This document shows, in pieces, positions 10,239-21,841 of a stretch of DNA of 64,000 nt. Numbering within the stretch: position 1 is the first letter of the stretch; each line of letters begins with the position of its first letter. The position numbers and the translations under genes were made by a program. Location: positions 79,639,178 to 79,703,177 of the forward strand of contig CM050449.1 in assembly GCA_027563935.2 (NCBI GenBank), read 5' to 3'. A model generated the notes under the pieces. That model had not been told where the DNA came from and searched no databases. It saw only the letters and a list, made by a program, of their open reading frames with translations. Source of the DNA: Costus lasius (lineage: Eukaryota > Streptophyta > Magnoliopsida > Zingiberales > Costaceae).

Positions 10239-10380
10239 TGCTGGATTGCCCGGATGAAGGGGAATCGCACGGGTTGGCGATTGGCTGGGACAGCCTACCA
10301 GAGATTAGTGCTTGTACTCTCTGTGCATCTTATCTCGCCTGAGCGGGACGCGGAGACCAAGTATGAAATCTGGATCCCAT

Positions 10381-10446
10381 CTCACTAAAAGAGTTCTACT
10401 CTTTCGGGCTGTTTTGCTGGATTTTTCAGCCAGATAAAATAGTGAG
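10381..10446 (+). promoter_or_regulatory. Predicted three-way junction upstream of gag
   Basis: The outer stem is CTCACTA (10381-10387) with TAGTGAG (10440-10446). Arm 1 is AAAGAG/CTCTTT (10388-10404, loop TTCTA). Arm 2 is GGCTG/CAGCC (10407-10431). Equivalents are at 17781-17846, 35749-35813, 49971-50036 (-) and 55349-55414. In A6 arm 2 is GACTG/CAGTC, a paired double change. Arm 1 loops differ (TTCTA, TGTTA, TTTTA) while its stem is constant. It ends about 95 bases before the gag ATG. Confidence 0.65.
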
Positions 10447-10541
10447 AAAAAGAATCTTTCTTAAGTCCTGATTGATTCTTATACATTGATACTGACCTTG
10501 CTGTTCTTGCATTGTTGTAGATACCTGCAGCAACGAACACC

Positions 10542-13500
10542 ATGAACTTCAATGTGCGATCCCTACTGGAAAGGGAGAAGTTTGCTGGGCCGAACTTCTC
10601 TGACTGGTTTGGACACCTTAAGATCGTTCTTAAGGCAGAGAGGAAACTGTATGTCCTCGAGACGGCGATACCGCCGCAGCCCGCTCCGAACGCCGCAAGG
10701 GCGGTTCGGGAAGCCTATGAAAAGCACGTCAATGATAGCATTGATGTCGCTTGCCTGATGCTAGCGTCTATGACGCCACCGCTGCAGCGTCAGCATGAGG
10801 ACATGTCGGCTATAGAGATTATAGCGAACCTCAAGATGCTGTATGCTGCACAGGCAAGGACTGAGCGCTACAATTTGACGAAGCTCTTCTTTCAGAGCAA
10901 ACTGGCTGAAGGGAGCCCAGTGGGAGCTCACGTGCTCAAGATGATTGGGCACAAGGAGGCTCTAGAGAAACTGGGGCATACCATCAACCAGGAGCTTGCT
11001 GTGGACATTATTCTGCAGTCTCTCCCGCCTTCATTCGACGCGTTCATTATTAATTTTAATATGAACAAAATCGATTGTACTCCGGCAGAGCTGCTGAATA
11101 TGCTCTTGACCACTGAGGAGACTCTGAAGGGTAAGCCTTCGACCTCTGTCTTAATGGTTCCTTCCAGGAACAAGAAGAAGGGGAAGAAGGGCAAGGCCAC
11201 TGTCAAGAGCTACAGCAAGGCTCTGAAGCAAAAGGTGAAGCGGTCCAAGGAATACAGGTGTTTCCACTGTGGCCAGCTGGGTCACTGGAAAAAGGACTGT
11301 AAAGCGCTCCAAGGAGATAAGAGGGGAAGCATCGCTTCTGGCTCAGGTATATTCGTGACTGAGGTCATGTTTTCTTCTTCTATATCATGGGTGTTGGACA
11401 CTGCATGTGGAGTTCACATTTGTTCAAATGTACAGGAACTCAAGAGAAGAAGGCAGGTGGGACAGCATGAGGTGGACCTACGCGTTGGAAACGGAGCACG
11501 GGTTGCTGCTGTTGCTGTAGGAGACTACTTCATTTCTTTACCATCTGGCATTGTATTGGAACTAGACAATTGTTATTTTGTTCCCAGTATTACTAAAAAT
11601 ATTATCTCCATTCCTGCTCTTGTCAGGAAGGGATTTTCCTTTGAATGCAATATTTCAAAGTGTGTTTTATCTTTAGATAATATTGTTTATGCAACTGGTT
11701 CAATTAGCAATGGGTTATTCATGTTGGACATGGAATGTTCGATACAGCAAATTGATATTAAGAAAGCCAAGTATGCTGATGACAGCACCTTGTTATGGCA
11801 TAGTCGTTTAGGCCATATTAACGAGAAACGCATTAAGCGGTTGCATGATAATGGACTGCTGGGATCATTCTCCTATAAGGAGATTGATACATGCAAGGCT
11901 TGTTTGATGGGTAAAATGACGAAGTCACCTTTTCCTCATAAAGGTCAAAGGGCTTCAGGTTTACTTGACCTTATACACAGTGATGTGTGTGGGCCATTTA
12001 GTAAACATGCCAGAGGTGGCTATCAGTACTTCATTACCTTTACTGATGATTTCAGTAGGTATGGCTATGTCTATCTGATGAGACATAAGAGTGAATCTTT
12101 TGACAAGTTCAAAGAGTTCAAGAATGAAGTACAAAATCAGCTAGGCCGAAATATCAAGGCACTTCGCTCAGATCGAGGTGGTGAATACTTGAGTCATACG
12201 TTTACTGACTATCTGAAGGAGTGTGGGATTATCTCACAGCTCACTCCGCCAGGAACACCGCAATGGAATGGTGTGTCCGAGAGGAGAAATAGAACGTTAC
12301 TTGATATGGTTCGTTCTATGATGAGTCAGGCTACTCTTCCATACTCCTTTTGGGGTTTTGCGCTGGAAACAGCTGCAAAGGTACTAAACCGAGTGCCATC
12401 CAAGGTAGTTTCTAAGACTCCATATGAGTTATGGTATGGGAAACAGCCGAGCTTGACATTTATCAGGATCTGGGGCTACGAGGCTTATGTCAAAAAGCTC
12501 GCCTCTGGGAAACTAGAGAGCAGATCTGACAAATGTATCTTTGTCGGTTACCCTAAGGAAACTAAGGGTTATTATTTCTACGATCCCAAGGAGAACAAGG
12601 TTTTTGTTGCTCGGACGGCCATATTTCTTGAGAAGGAGTTTCTTCTGCAAGAGGCCAGTGGGAGAGAAATAAAGCTGGATGAGAATCCAGAAGAAGGACA
12701 AAGTGACCAAGCACAGTTGGATGAGCCTGAGCCGGTAGAACAGGTTATTGAACAACCTGAGGCTCAGATATCACGGGAACCGCGAAGATCGGGAAGGATC
12801 CGTCGACAGCCTGAGCGCTATGACGGAGTCTACATCATTGATCATGATGAACCCCTCACTTATGCGGATGCGGTCAGTGGACCGGAGTCAGCGAGATGGC
12901 TTGAAGCTATGCGCGCCGAGATGGACTCCATGTCAGATAACCAAGTTTGGGATTTGGTTGATCCGCCTCCGGGAGTTATCCCTATAGGCTGTAAATGGAT
13001 CTTCAAGAAGAAGATTGACATGGATGGTAACGTAGTTACCTATAAAGGCAGGCTAGTTGCGAAAGGTTTCAAACAAATCTACGGGATAGATTATGATGAA
13101 ACTTTCTCACCTGTAGCCATGTTTAAGTCTATTCGGATTCTTTTCGCGATAGCTGCATACTATGATTATGAGATCTGGCAGATGGATGTGAAAACAGCTT
13201 TCCTTAATGGAAATCTGGATGAGGATGTGTACATGACACAACCAGAGGGTTTCACTAATCCAGCAGATCGTCATAAGATATGCAAGTTAAAGAAGTCTAT
13301 TTATGGACTTAAGCAAGCATCTAGAAGCTGGAATATTCGTTTTGATGAATCAGTCACCGAATTTGGTTTCATCAAGAACGAGGATGACCCGTGTGTATAT
13401 AAGAGGTTTAGTGGGAGCGTAATTACTTTTCTAGTCCTCTACGTCGATGACATCTTGATCATTGGAAATGACATTCCTGAAATGCATGCTGTTAAAGCAT

Positions 13501-14423
13501 GGCTGAGGAAATGTTTCCAGATGAAAGATTTAGGAGAAGCAGCCTATGTATTAGGTGTGAAGATCTACAGGGATAGATCTAAGAGGCTTCTCGGGCTGTG
13601 CCAGAGTACTTACAACGATAAGGTCCTGGAGAGATTTCATTTAGAGAATTCTAAACGAGGATATCTTCCAGTCAGACATGGTCTGAATCTTTCGAAGAGT
13701 CAGTGTCCACAAACACAGACTGAGAAAGATGAAATGGACAATACGCCTTATGCTTCGGCTATTGGTTCCATTATGTATGCGATGTTGTGTACTCGCCCAG
13801 ACGTCGCTTACGGGTTAAGCGTGACCAGTCGTTTCCAAGGTAATCCAGGTATGGCGCACTGGATTGCAGTCAAGAATATTTTAAAATATCTGCGGAGGAC
13901 CAAAGATATGTTCTTGATATATGGTGGTCAGGAAGAACTCAGTATTGAAGGATATACTGACGCTTCGTTCCAGTCTGACCAGGATGATTTCCGATCGCAA
14001 TCAGGCTATGTTTTTAGCTTTAATGGAGGTGCAGTGGTGTGGAAGAGTTTCAAACAGTCAACTGTTGCTGATTCCACAACAGAAGCCGAGTATGTTGCAG
14101 CCTCGGAAGCATCCAAGGAGGCAGTGTGGATTCGTAAGTTCGTGAGAGAACTTGGTGTCGTTCCTTCGAGTGCAGATCCTTTGGTTATCTTCTGTGATAA
14201 CACTGGAGCAATTGCACAAGCAAAGGAACCACGGTCGCACCAGAAGTCCAAGCACATACAGAGACGGTTTCATTTGATCAGGGAGATCATAGATCGTGGC
14301 GAGATCAAAATCTGCAAGGTTCATACAGATGACAATCTGGCTGACCCGCTTACCAAGCCTCTGGCGCAGCAGAAGCATGAGAAGCACTGTAATAATATGG
14401 GTTTGAGATTTCTCAACCATTAG
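10542..14423 (+). CDS. Intact Ty1/copia gag-pol polyprotein (A5 body 1)
   Basis: A single 1293-aa frame encodes all proteins for replication of the element. Gag is about residues 1-230. A CCHC zinc knuckle uses C240, C243, H248 and C253. The protease active site is DTA at D286, a substitution for DSG of a kind common in this superfamily. The pre-integrase HHCC region is about 415-455. The integrase triad is D481, D544 and E580, with the expected 35-residue D-E spacing. Reverse transcriptase is about 800-1050, with D882 and the YVDD box at 967-970. RNase H has D1140, E1181 and D1219. The protease-integrase-RT-RNase H order defines Ty1/copia. The start follows the structured leader and is shared with A4, A6 and A8. 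With near-identical LTRs, this copy could be capable of autonomous activity. Confidence 0.95.
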   Translation: MNFNVRSLLEREKFAGPNFSDWFGHLKIVLKAERKLYVLETAIPPQPAPNAARAVREAYEKHVNDSIDVACLMLASMTPPLQRQHEDMSAIEIIANLKMLYAAQARTERYNLTKLFFQSKLAEGSPVGAHVLKMIGHKEALEKLGHTINQELAVDIILQSLPPSFDAFIINFNMNKIDCTPAELLNMLLTTEETLKGKPSTSVLMVPSRNKKKGKKGKATVKSYSKALKQKVKRSKEYRCFHCGQLGHWKKDCKALQGDKRGSIASGSGIFVTEVMFSSSISWVLDTACGVHICSNVQELKRRRQVGQHEVDLRVGNGARVAAVAVGDYFISLPSGIVLELDNCYFVPSITKNIISIPALVRKGFSFECNISKCVLSLDNIVYATGSISNGLFMLDMECSIQQIDIKKAKYADDSTLLWHSRLGHINEKRIKRLHDNGLLGSFSYKEIDTCKACLMGKMTKSPFPHKGQRASGLLDLIHSDVCGPFSKHARGGYQYFITFTDDFSRYGYVYLMRHKSESFDKFKEFKNEVQNQLGRNIKALRSDRGGEYLSHTFTDYLKECGIISQLTPPGTPQWNGVSERRNRTLLDMVRSMMSQATLPYSFWGFALETAAKVLNRVPSKVVSKTPYELWYGKQPSLTFIRIWGYEAYVKKLASGKLESRSDKCIFVGYPKETKGYYFYDPKENKVFVARTAIFLEKEFLLQEASGREIKLDENPEEGQSDQAQLDEPEPVEQVIEQPEAQISREPRRSGRIRRQPERYDGVYIIDHDEPLTYADAVSGPESARWLEAMRAEMDSMSDNQVWDLVDPPPGVIPIGCKWIFKKKIDMDGNVVTYKGRLVAKGFKQIYGIDYDETFSPVAMFKSIRILFAIAAYYDYEIWQMDVKTAFLNGNLDEDVYMTQPEGFTNPADRHKICKLKKSIYGLKQASRSWNIRFDESVTEFGFIKNEDDPCVYKRFSGSVITFLVLYVDDILIIGNDIPEMHAVKAWLRKCFQMKDLGEAAYVLGVKIYRDRSKRLLGLCQSTYNDKVLERFHLENSKRGYLPVRHGLNLSKSQCPQTQTEKDEMDNTPYASAIGSIMYAMLCTRPDVAYGLSVTSRFQGNPGMAHWIAVKNILKYLRRTKDMFLIYGGQEELSIEGYTDASFQSDQDDFRSQSGYVFSFNGGAVVWKSFKQSTVADSTTEAEYVAASEASKEAVWIRKFVRELGVVPSSADPLVIFCDNTGAIAQAKEPRSHQKSKHIQRRFHLIREIIDRGEIKICKVHTDDNLADPLTKPLAQQKHEKHCNNMGLRFLNH

Positions 14424-14432
14424 ATTAAGTGC

Positions 14433-14443
14433 AAGTGGGAGAT
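14433..14443 (+). promoter_or_regulatory. Polypurine tract of A5 body 1
   Basis: AAGTGGGAGAT sits immediately before LTR 2 and should prime plus-strand DNA synthesis. The same tract is at 21831-21841 (body 2), 41534-41544 (A6) and 24192-24202 on the minus strand (A4). Confidence 0.85.
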
Positions 14444-16118
14444 TGTTGGGGTATGCCCTTAAGGCTAATGTTTGAGGCCTATGGGAATGTATCAGTATCA
14501 TGTAATAAACTGTTATGTTTATAAAGGCATGGTTGTTATTCAGTTAGTTACATTGTCTGCTGCAATATATGTTCTTCTGAATAATGTCTCAAAGCTGTTC
14601 AGCTGGGCTGACATGCAATTATGTCCTTAGTCGATATATCTTGGTGAACATGAGACAGCCTTGATATGGTCAAGACTAATATGTGTTCTAATCTTATAGG
14701 ATGCTTCGAGCATGGAATAAGATGTAGACTCATGGGTACATTGGATGTACTGGACAGACCCTACTAGGATGTTCAATTGTTTGTCACAATGTGAATATTC
14801 CTTGAATGTGACAAGTGGCACATTTCCTCTGACTTGAGATCACTTGTGTTATCTAAATGATGATTGCCATTGTTTTGAGGTAGTTCAATATCATTTGAAA
14901 CATAATGATTATAGACTATCTTGGATGGTGAGCTTGAATCAGGTTAGGGCACTAGTGATAGACATAGGATTGCCGTCTCCTTGTTTAAGGAGTGTGATGT
15001 TCTAAAGGGGCCCCCTGGATGAGATGATTGAGAAAGTGTATGGCCATACCCAGGTGACTGTGTTCATCTGATCTAATCATGCACATCATATTGGAGTTAC
15101 AAGCTTGACAGGCTTGTCCAATAAGAACATCCAGTGGCAAAGGAAATATGCATGCCTTGTGAATTGATTCACACTTGTGCTATGGTTTGGGTGTAGTCTT
15201 GGAAGACTCTTTCCTTTATATCGGGAGACAGTGATGTGTTGCTAGATACCCCTCACTGATCGTGATAATGAGAATTATCGTTACCGACATTTAGAGGAAA
15301 CCCTCAGGGTCGCACAATTTGATGATATGGCTTACTTAAGTCAGATCGTGTGGACTGAATTGTTCGGGTTCAGTTTAAAGGGATTTAATCTCTGATTGTA
15401 AGTGAGATCTGGTCTAATCATGTTTGATTGATTAGGGCTTGAGATCGGTAAGCTTTGATCGAGAGATTGGATGCTAGATCGGTCAGATCAGGAGCATCGA
15501 GAGATTGACGGTCAGATCAAGAACTTAAGTGTTTATTGTGGTCTGGACTGATTGCTTGGTTTATTTGGTTATTGAACCAAACTTAAGTGAACCGGCTCAT
15601 GGATGAGCGCTTGGTTCAATTCAAAGAAGAGAGGAAAATGCGATTGGTTAAATGCATGAACACATGATCGCATGAAAGAGTGAGGTTGGCTATTTTTAGC
15701 AACCACGTCTCCATGTCTTGTGTGGAGCGCATATCGTGTGGCCTCCTCTCTATTCTCGTCGCCTCCTCTCGTGTTGATCATTATTCTTCACGCCTTGAAG
15801 AGTCGAAAAAAAAAAAACAAGCAAGCTCTCTCTCATTTCCCATACGAAGGACTCCTTGAAGATTTGCTAGCACAAAGTCGCCAAGGAAGTAGTCGCCTTC
15901 TCATTGTGTGCGTCATCTAAGGAGAAGAGGCACTTGCGTCTTTGATTCTAAGACACCATCAAACCGATGGCAATGGTATGATTTTATCTCTTGTGCAATC
16001 GGTTTTTAAGTTGATAATAATACATGCATCAAAGGTCCTAGAAACCCTCCTTTCCGTTGCTTTAAAAATTACATGCGCCTATCTAGGGTTTCGCCCCCCT
16101 TATTTAGGGGTTCTTTCA
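14444..16118 (+). repeat. A5 LTR 2 (shared middle LTR)
   Basis: A 1675-bp LTR that serves as 3' LTR for body 1 and 5' LTR for body 2: a purine tract precedes it and a primer-binding site follows it. No TSD flanks it, which shows that the two bodies did not insert independently. Confidence 0.95.
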
Positions 16119-17941
16119 ATTGGTATCAGAGCCATTGTTTGCATGTTTCTGTGATTGCTTAAAACTTTGTGATCCATGTATAAGTATGCTTAGATCTATA
16201 ACATGCGCATATTAGATGTTCCATGCGAAAAATATATCATGTTACATTCAAACCTTGGCGCATGTTCTTGGCGCTTGTTTTTGTATGTTTTTCTCAAAAA
16301 CTTATATCACATGCGCGTATAACCTTAGATCTAAGGCACCTACTGTAAACCCTTAGATGGGTTATTAGGGTTGAAATCTCAGTCTAGTCAAGATCCAACC
16401 AGTCTGATCAGACTATCTGACAGCCTGAATGGGTCGACCAGATAGCACCTTGGCGCAAGCCTGAGGTGGCTATAGGTCGACTGCAGACAGGTGTTGTAGC
16501 GATGTCTGATTGAGACAACTAATGAACACACATGAGTTAGGCCCGGGGTCACACCCGCTTGCCAGACCTCATTGTGGTTGTTCAGCCCCTGGCGCATGCA
16601 TAGTTGACCTTATGGTCAACTCAAGTCAGTTAGGACTTGGTGCATGAAAGGGCAGTGGATCTGACTGGGTCTGATGAGTGGATCCCTAGTAATGGACCAT
16701 TGTAAGGTAGTAGGGCGAATAAGAAAAATTAAAATTGATCCCAAGGGGTTTTCGAAATTTAATTTTTCATGAGTGGATCACATGTTGGTTGTTGCATATG
16801 CTTGTTTATTTCTTCTTATGTGGGCTGCCCGTTATTAATGTGTGCTGTGCTGGGGCCTGCGTGCCTGGGAGTTAATTGTAAATTAATTTTTATTTTTGTG
16901 ATCTGCGAATCACAGTTTAATTAATTTATAATGTGAAATTGACCTGCGTGTCAATCTTGTCTAGATAGTTAAATTTGTAATTTAATTAGACAAGAGCACA
17001 GAGCACACTTGGCAGAGGCGCATGCAGCAGTGGCTGGACCAGGTGGGAGGTCTAGGGATCGACCCTAGGACCAGGCGCATATTCCTGGTGGGCGCACCTA
17101 TGCTGCAGATGGCGCTTGGGCCCTGGTTTGGGCCAGATGAGCAGCTAAAGACCCATGAAGAGCAAGTGAAGACTTAATTTAAGTTAAGGTCTCACTAGGG
17201 CTATGGGCTTTTACCACATAAGATTCATGCTTTCTTTTATTGTTTAAATATTAGAATTGCATGATTAGTTTATCTTCTGCTATCACCATAGGAATTGCAT
17301 GATAGTGAAGAAGATAAAAGACCGTTAAAATCCAACGATCAAATATCAAGCTCGTAAGCCTTCTGACGCGAAACCTCACTGTTCTGATTATCGTTGGAGC
17401 CGTGTTGTACCCACTCAGTGGGCACGTCCATCTATCTTCAGACGGTGCGGGACTACACCTGTGTGTTACAGAGTAGGGATTTATCCCTTCTCGTTGCTCA
17501 GCATAGCACATGGTGGTCCAGGGAGTAGGTCGGGTCAGCTTGACCGTGTAGGCTACATATGTGGCGCATATGGTAGCACATGGAGGCAGCCATCTGTGGG
17601 GTCAGAGACTGTGTTGTACCAACTCAGTTGGCACAGTCTGCTGGATTGCCCGGATGAAGGGGAATCGCACGGGTTGGCGATTGGCTGGGACAGCCTACCA
17701 GAGATTAGTGCTTGTACTCTCTGTGCATCTTATCTCGCCTGAGCGGGACGCGGAGACCAAGTATGAAATCTGGATCCCATCTCACTAAAAGAGTTCTACT
17801 CTTTCGGGCTGTTTTGCTGGATTTTTCAGCCAGATAAAATAGTGAGAAAAAGAATCTTTCTTAAGTCCTGATTGATTCTTATACATTGATACTGACCTTG
17901 CTGTTCTTGCATTGTTGTAGATACCTGCAGCAACGAACACC
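16119..17941 (+). other. Untranslated leader of A5 body 2
   Basis: Nearly identical to the first leader, with two single-base insertions (near 16494, in GGTGTTGTAG, and near 16586, in CAGCCCCTGG). The primer-binding site (16121-16132), hairpin array (16854-16994), paired hairpins and three-way junction are all retained. Confidence 0.85.
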
Positions 17942-20900
17942 ATGAACTTCAATGTGCGATCCCTACTGGAAAGGGAGAAGTTTGCTGGGCCGAACTTCTC
18001 TGACTGGTTTGGACACCTTAAGATCGTTCTTAAGGCAGAGAGGAAACTGTATGTCCTCGAGACGGCGATACCGCCGCAGCCCGCTCCGAACGCCGCAAGG
18101 GCGGTTCGGGAAGCCTATGAAAAGCACGTCAATGATAGCATTGATGTCGCTTGCCTGATGCTAGCGTCTATGACGCCACCGCTGCAGCGTCAGCATGAGG
18201 ACATGTCGGCTATAGAGATTATAGCGAACCTCAAGATGCTGTATGCTGCACAGGCAAGGACTGAGCGCTACAATTTGACGAAGCTCTTCTTTCAGAGCAA
18301 ACTGGCTGAAGGGAGCCCAGTGGGAGCTCACGTGCTCAAGATGATTGGGCACAAGGAGGCTCTAGAGAAACTGGGGCATACCATCAACCAGGAGCTTGCT
18401 GTGGACATTATTCTGCAGTCTCTCCCCGCCTTCATTCGACGCGTTCATTATTAATTTTAATATGAACAAAATCGATTGTACTCCGGCAGAGCTGCTGAAT
18501 ATGCTCTTGACCACTGAGGAGACTCTGAAGGGTAAGCCTTCGACCTCTGTCTTAATGGTTCCTTCCAGGAACAAGAAGAAGGGGAAGAAGGGCAAGGCCA
18601 CTGTCAAGAGCTACAGCAAGGCTCTGAAGCAAAAGGTGAAGCGGTCCAAGGAATACAGGTGTTTCCACTGTGGCCAGCTGGGTCACTGGAAAAAGGACTG
18701 TAAAGCGCTCCAAGGAGATAAGAGGGGAAGCATCGCTTCTGGCTCAGGTATATTCGTGACTGAGGTCATGTTTTCTTCTTCTATATCATGGGTGTTGGAC
18801 ACTGCATGTGGAGTTCACATTTGTTCAAATGTACAGGAACTCAAGAGAAGAAGGCAGGTGGGACAGCATGAGGTGGACCTACGCGTTGGAAACGGAGCAC
18901 GGGTTGCTGCTGTTGCTGTAGGAGACTACTTCATTTCTTTACCATCTGGCATTGTATTGGAACTAGACAATTGTTATTTTGTTCCCAGTATTACTAAAAA
19001 TATTATCTCCATTCCTGCTCTTGTCAGGAAGGGATTTTCCTTTGAATGCAATATTTCAAAGTGTGTTTTATCTTTAGATAATATTGTTTATGCAACTGGT
19101 TCAATTAGCAATGGGTTATTCATGTTGGACATGGAATGTTCGATACAGCAAATTGATATTAAGAAAGCCAAGTATGCTGATGACAGCACCTTGTTATGGC
19201 ATAGTCGTTTAGGCCATATTAACGAGAAACGCATTAAGCGGTTGCATGATAATGGACTGCTGGGATCATTCTCCTATAAGGAGATTGATACATGCAAGGC
19301 TTGTTTGATGGGTAAAATGACGAAGTCACCTTTTCCTCATAAAGGTCAAAGGGCTTCAGGTTTACTTGACCTTATACACAGTGATGTGTGGGGGCCATTT
19401 AGTAAACATGCCAGAGGTGGCTATCAGTACTTCATTACCTTTACTGATGATTTCAGTAGGTATGGCTATGTCTATCTGATGAGACATAAGAGTGAATCTT
19501 TTGACAAGTTCAAAGAGTTCAAGAATGAAGTACAAAATCAGCTAGGCCGAAATATCAAGGCACTTCGCTCAGATCGAGGTGGTGAATACTTGAGTCAATA
19601 CGTTTACTGACTATCTGAAGGAGTGTGGGATTATCTCACAGCTCACTCCGCCAGGAACACCGCAATGGAATGGTGTGTCCGAGAGGAGAAATAGAACGTT
19701 ACTTGATATGGTTCGTTCTATGATGAGTCAGGCTACTCTTCCATACTCCTTTTGGGGTTTTGCGCTGGAAACAGCTGCAAAGGTACTAAACCGAGTGCCA
19801 TCCAAGGTAGTTTCTAAGACTCCATATGAGTTATGGTATGGGAAACAGCCGAGCTTGACATTTATCAGGATCTGGGGCTACGAGGCTTATGTCAAAAAGC
19901 TCGCCTCTGGGAAACTAGAGAGCAGATCTGACAAATGTATCTTTGTCGGTTACCCTAAGGAAACTAAGGGTTATTATTTCTACGATCCCAAGGAGAACAA
20001 GGTTTTTGTTGCTCGGACGGCCATATTTCTTGAGAAGGAGTTTCTTCTGCAAGAGGCCAGTGGGAGAGAAATAAAGCTGGATGAGAATCCAGAAGAAGGA
20101 CAAAGTGACCAAGCACAGTTGGATGAGCCTGAGCCGGTAGAACAGGTTATTGAACAACCTGAGGCTCAGATATCACGGGAACCGCGAAGATCGGGAAGGA
20201 TCCGTCGACAGCCTGAGCGCTATGACGGAGTCTACATCATTGATCATGATGAACCCCTCACTTATGCGGATGCGGTCAGTGGACCGGAGTCAGCGAGATG
20301 GCTTGAAGCTATGCGCGCCGAGATGGACTCCATGTCAGATAACCAAGTTTGGGATTTGGTTGATCCGCCTCCGGGAGTTATCCCTATAGGCTGTAAATGG
20401 ATCTTCAAGAAGAAGATTGACATGGATGGTAACGTAGTTACCTATAAAGGCAGGCTAGTTGCGAAAGGTTTCAAACAAATCTACGGGATAGATTATGATG
20501 AAACTTTCTCACCTGTAGCCATGTTTAAGTCTATTCGGATTCTTTTCGCGATAGCTGCATACTATGATTATGAGATCTGGCAGATGGATGTGAAAACAGC
20601 TTTCCTTAATGGAAATCTGGATGAGGATGTGTACATGACACAACCAGAGGGTTTCACTAATCCAGCAGATCGTCATAAGATATGCAAGTTAAAGAAGTCT
20701 ATTTATGGACTTAAGCAAGCATCTAGAAGCTGGAATATTCGTTTTGATGAATCAGTCACCGAATTTGGTTTCATCAAGAACGAGGATGACCCGTGTGTAT
20801 ATAAGAGGTTTAGTGGGAGCGTAATTACTTTTCTAGTCCTCTACGTCGATGACATCTTGATCATTGGAAATGACATTCCTGAAATGCATGCTGTTAAAGC

Positions 20901-21821
20901 ATGGCTGAGGAAATGTTTCCAGAAGATTTAGGAGAAGCAGCCTATGTATTAGGTGTGAAGATCTACAGGGATAGATCTAAGAGGCTTCTCGGGCTGTGCC
21001 AGAGTACTTACATCGATAAGGTCCTGGAGAGATTTCATTTAGAGAATTCTAAACGAGGATATCTTCCAGTCAGACATGGTCTGAATCTTTCGAAGAGTCA
21101 GTGTCCACAAACACAGACTGAGAAAGATGAAATGGACAATACGCCTTATGCTTCGGCTATTGGTTCCATTATGTATGCGATGTTGTGTACTCGCCCAGAC
21201 GTCGCTTACGGGTTAAGCGTGACCAGTCGTTTCCAAGGTAATCCAGGTATGGCGCACTGGATTGCAGTCAAGAATATTTTAAAATATCTGCGGAGGACCA
21301 AAGATATGTTCTTGATATATGGTGGTCAGGAAGAACTCAGTATTGAAGGATATACTGACGCTTCGTTCCAGTCTGACCAGGATGATTTCCGATCGCAATC
21401 AGGCTATGTTTTTAGCTTTAATGGAGGTGCAGTGGTGTGGAAGAGTTTCAAACAGTCAACTGTTGCTGATTCCACAACAGAAGCCGAGTATGTTGCAGCC
21501 TCGGAAGCATCCAAGGAGGCAGTGTGGATTCGTAAGTTCGTGAGAGAACTTGGTGTCGTTCCTTCGAGTGCAGATCCTTTGGTTATCTTCTGTGATAACA
21601 CTGGAGCAATTGCACAAGCAAAGGAACCACGGTCGCACCAGAAGTCCAAGCACATACAGAGACGGTTTCATTTGATCAGGGAGATCATAGATCGTGGCGA
21701 GATCAAAATCTGCAAGGTTCATACAGATGACAATCTGGCTGACCCGCTTACCAAGCCTCTGGCGCAGCAGAAGCATGAGAAGCACTGTAATAATATGGGT
21801 TTGAGATTTCTCAACCATTAG
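17942..21821 (+). pseudogene. Frameshifted gag-pol (A5 body 2)
   Basis: Same polyprotein as 10542-14423 but with three frame breaks. There is an extra C in the run near 18424, which ends gag at codon 170. There is an extra A near 19597, inside the integrase between the second Asp and the Glu. Four bases are missing near 20923, after the YVDD box of reverse transcriptase. The remaining open pieces are 17942-18454, a middle frame to 19610, 19675-20931 and 20901-21821. I count only about two or three substitutions against body 1 in 5.7 kb, so indels outnumber substitutions. That is unusual for ageing and suggests either very recent damage or consensus-sequence errors. Confidence 0.88.
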
Positions 21822-21841
21822 ATTAAGTGCAAGTGGGAGAT

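Larger units (their letters stand above)
8721..10541 (+). other. Untranslated leader of A5 body 1
   Basis: A 1.8-kb leader between the primer-binding site and the gag ATG, a length typical of Angela/BARE-type elements. The short open frames in it are not shared in reading between copies, so I treat it as non-coding. It contains the structured motifs annotated separately. A splice-acceptor-like stretch, TTGCATTGTTGTAG, ends at 10520, 21 bases before the ATG, and recurs in the A4, A6 and A8 leaders. Confidence 0.85.

Noticed and set aside
10061..10388. Short open frames in the family A leader (also at 17461, 35462 and 55062)
   Set aside because: They overlap conserved RNA hairpins, differ in length between copies and have no recognisable domain; they are chance frames.
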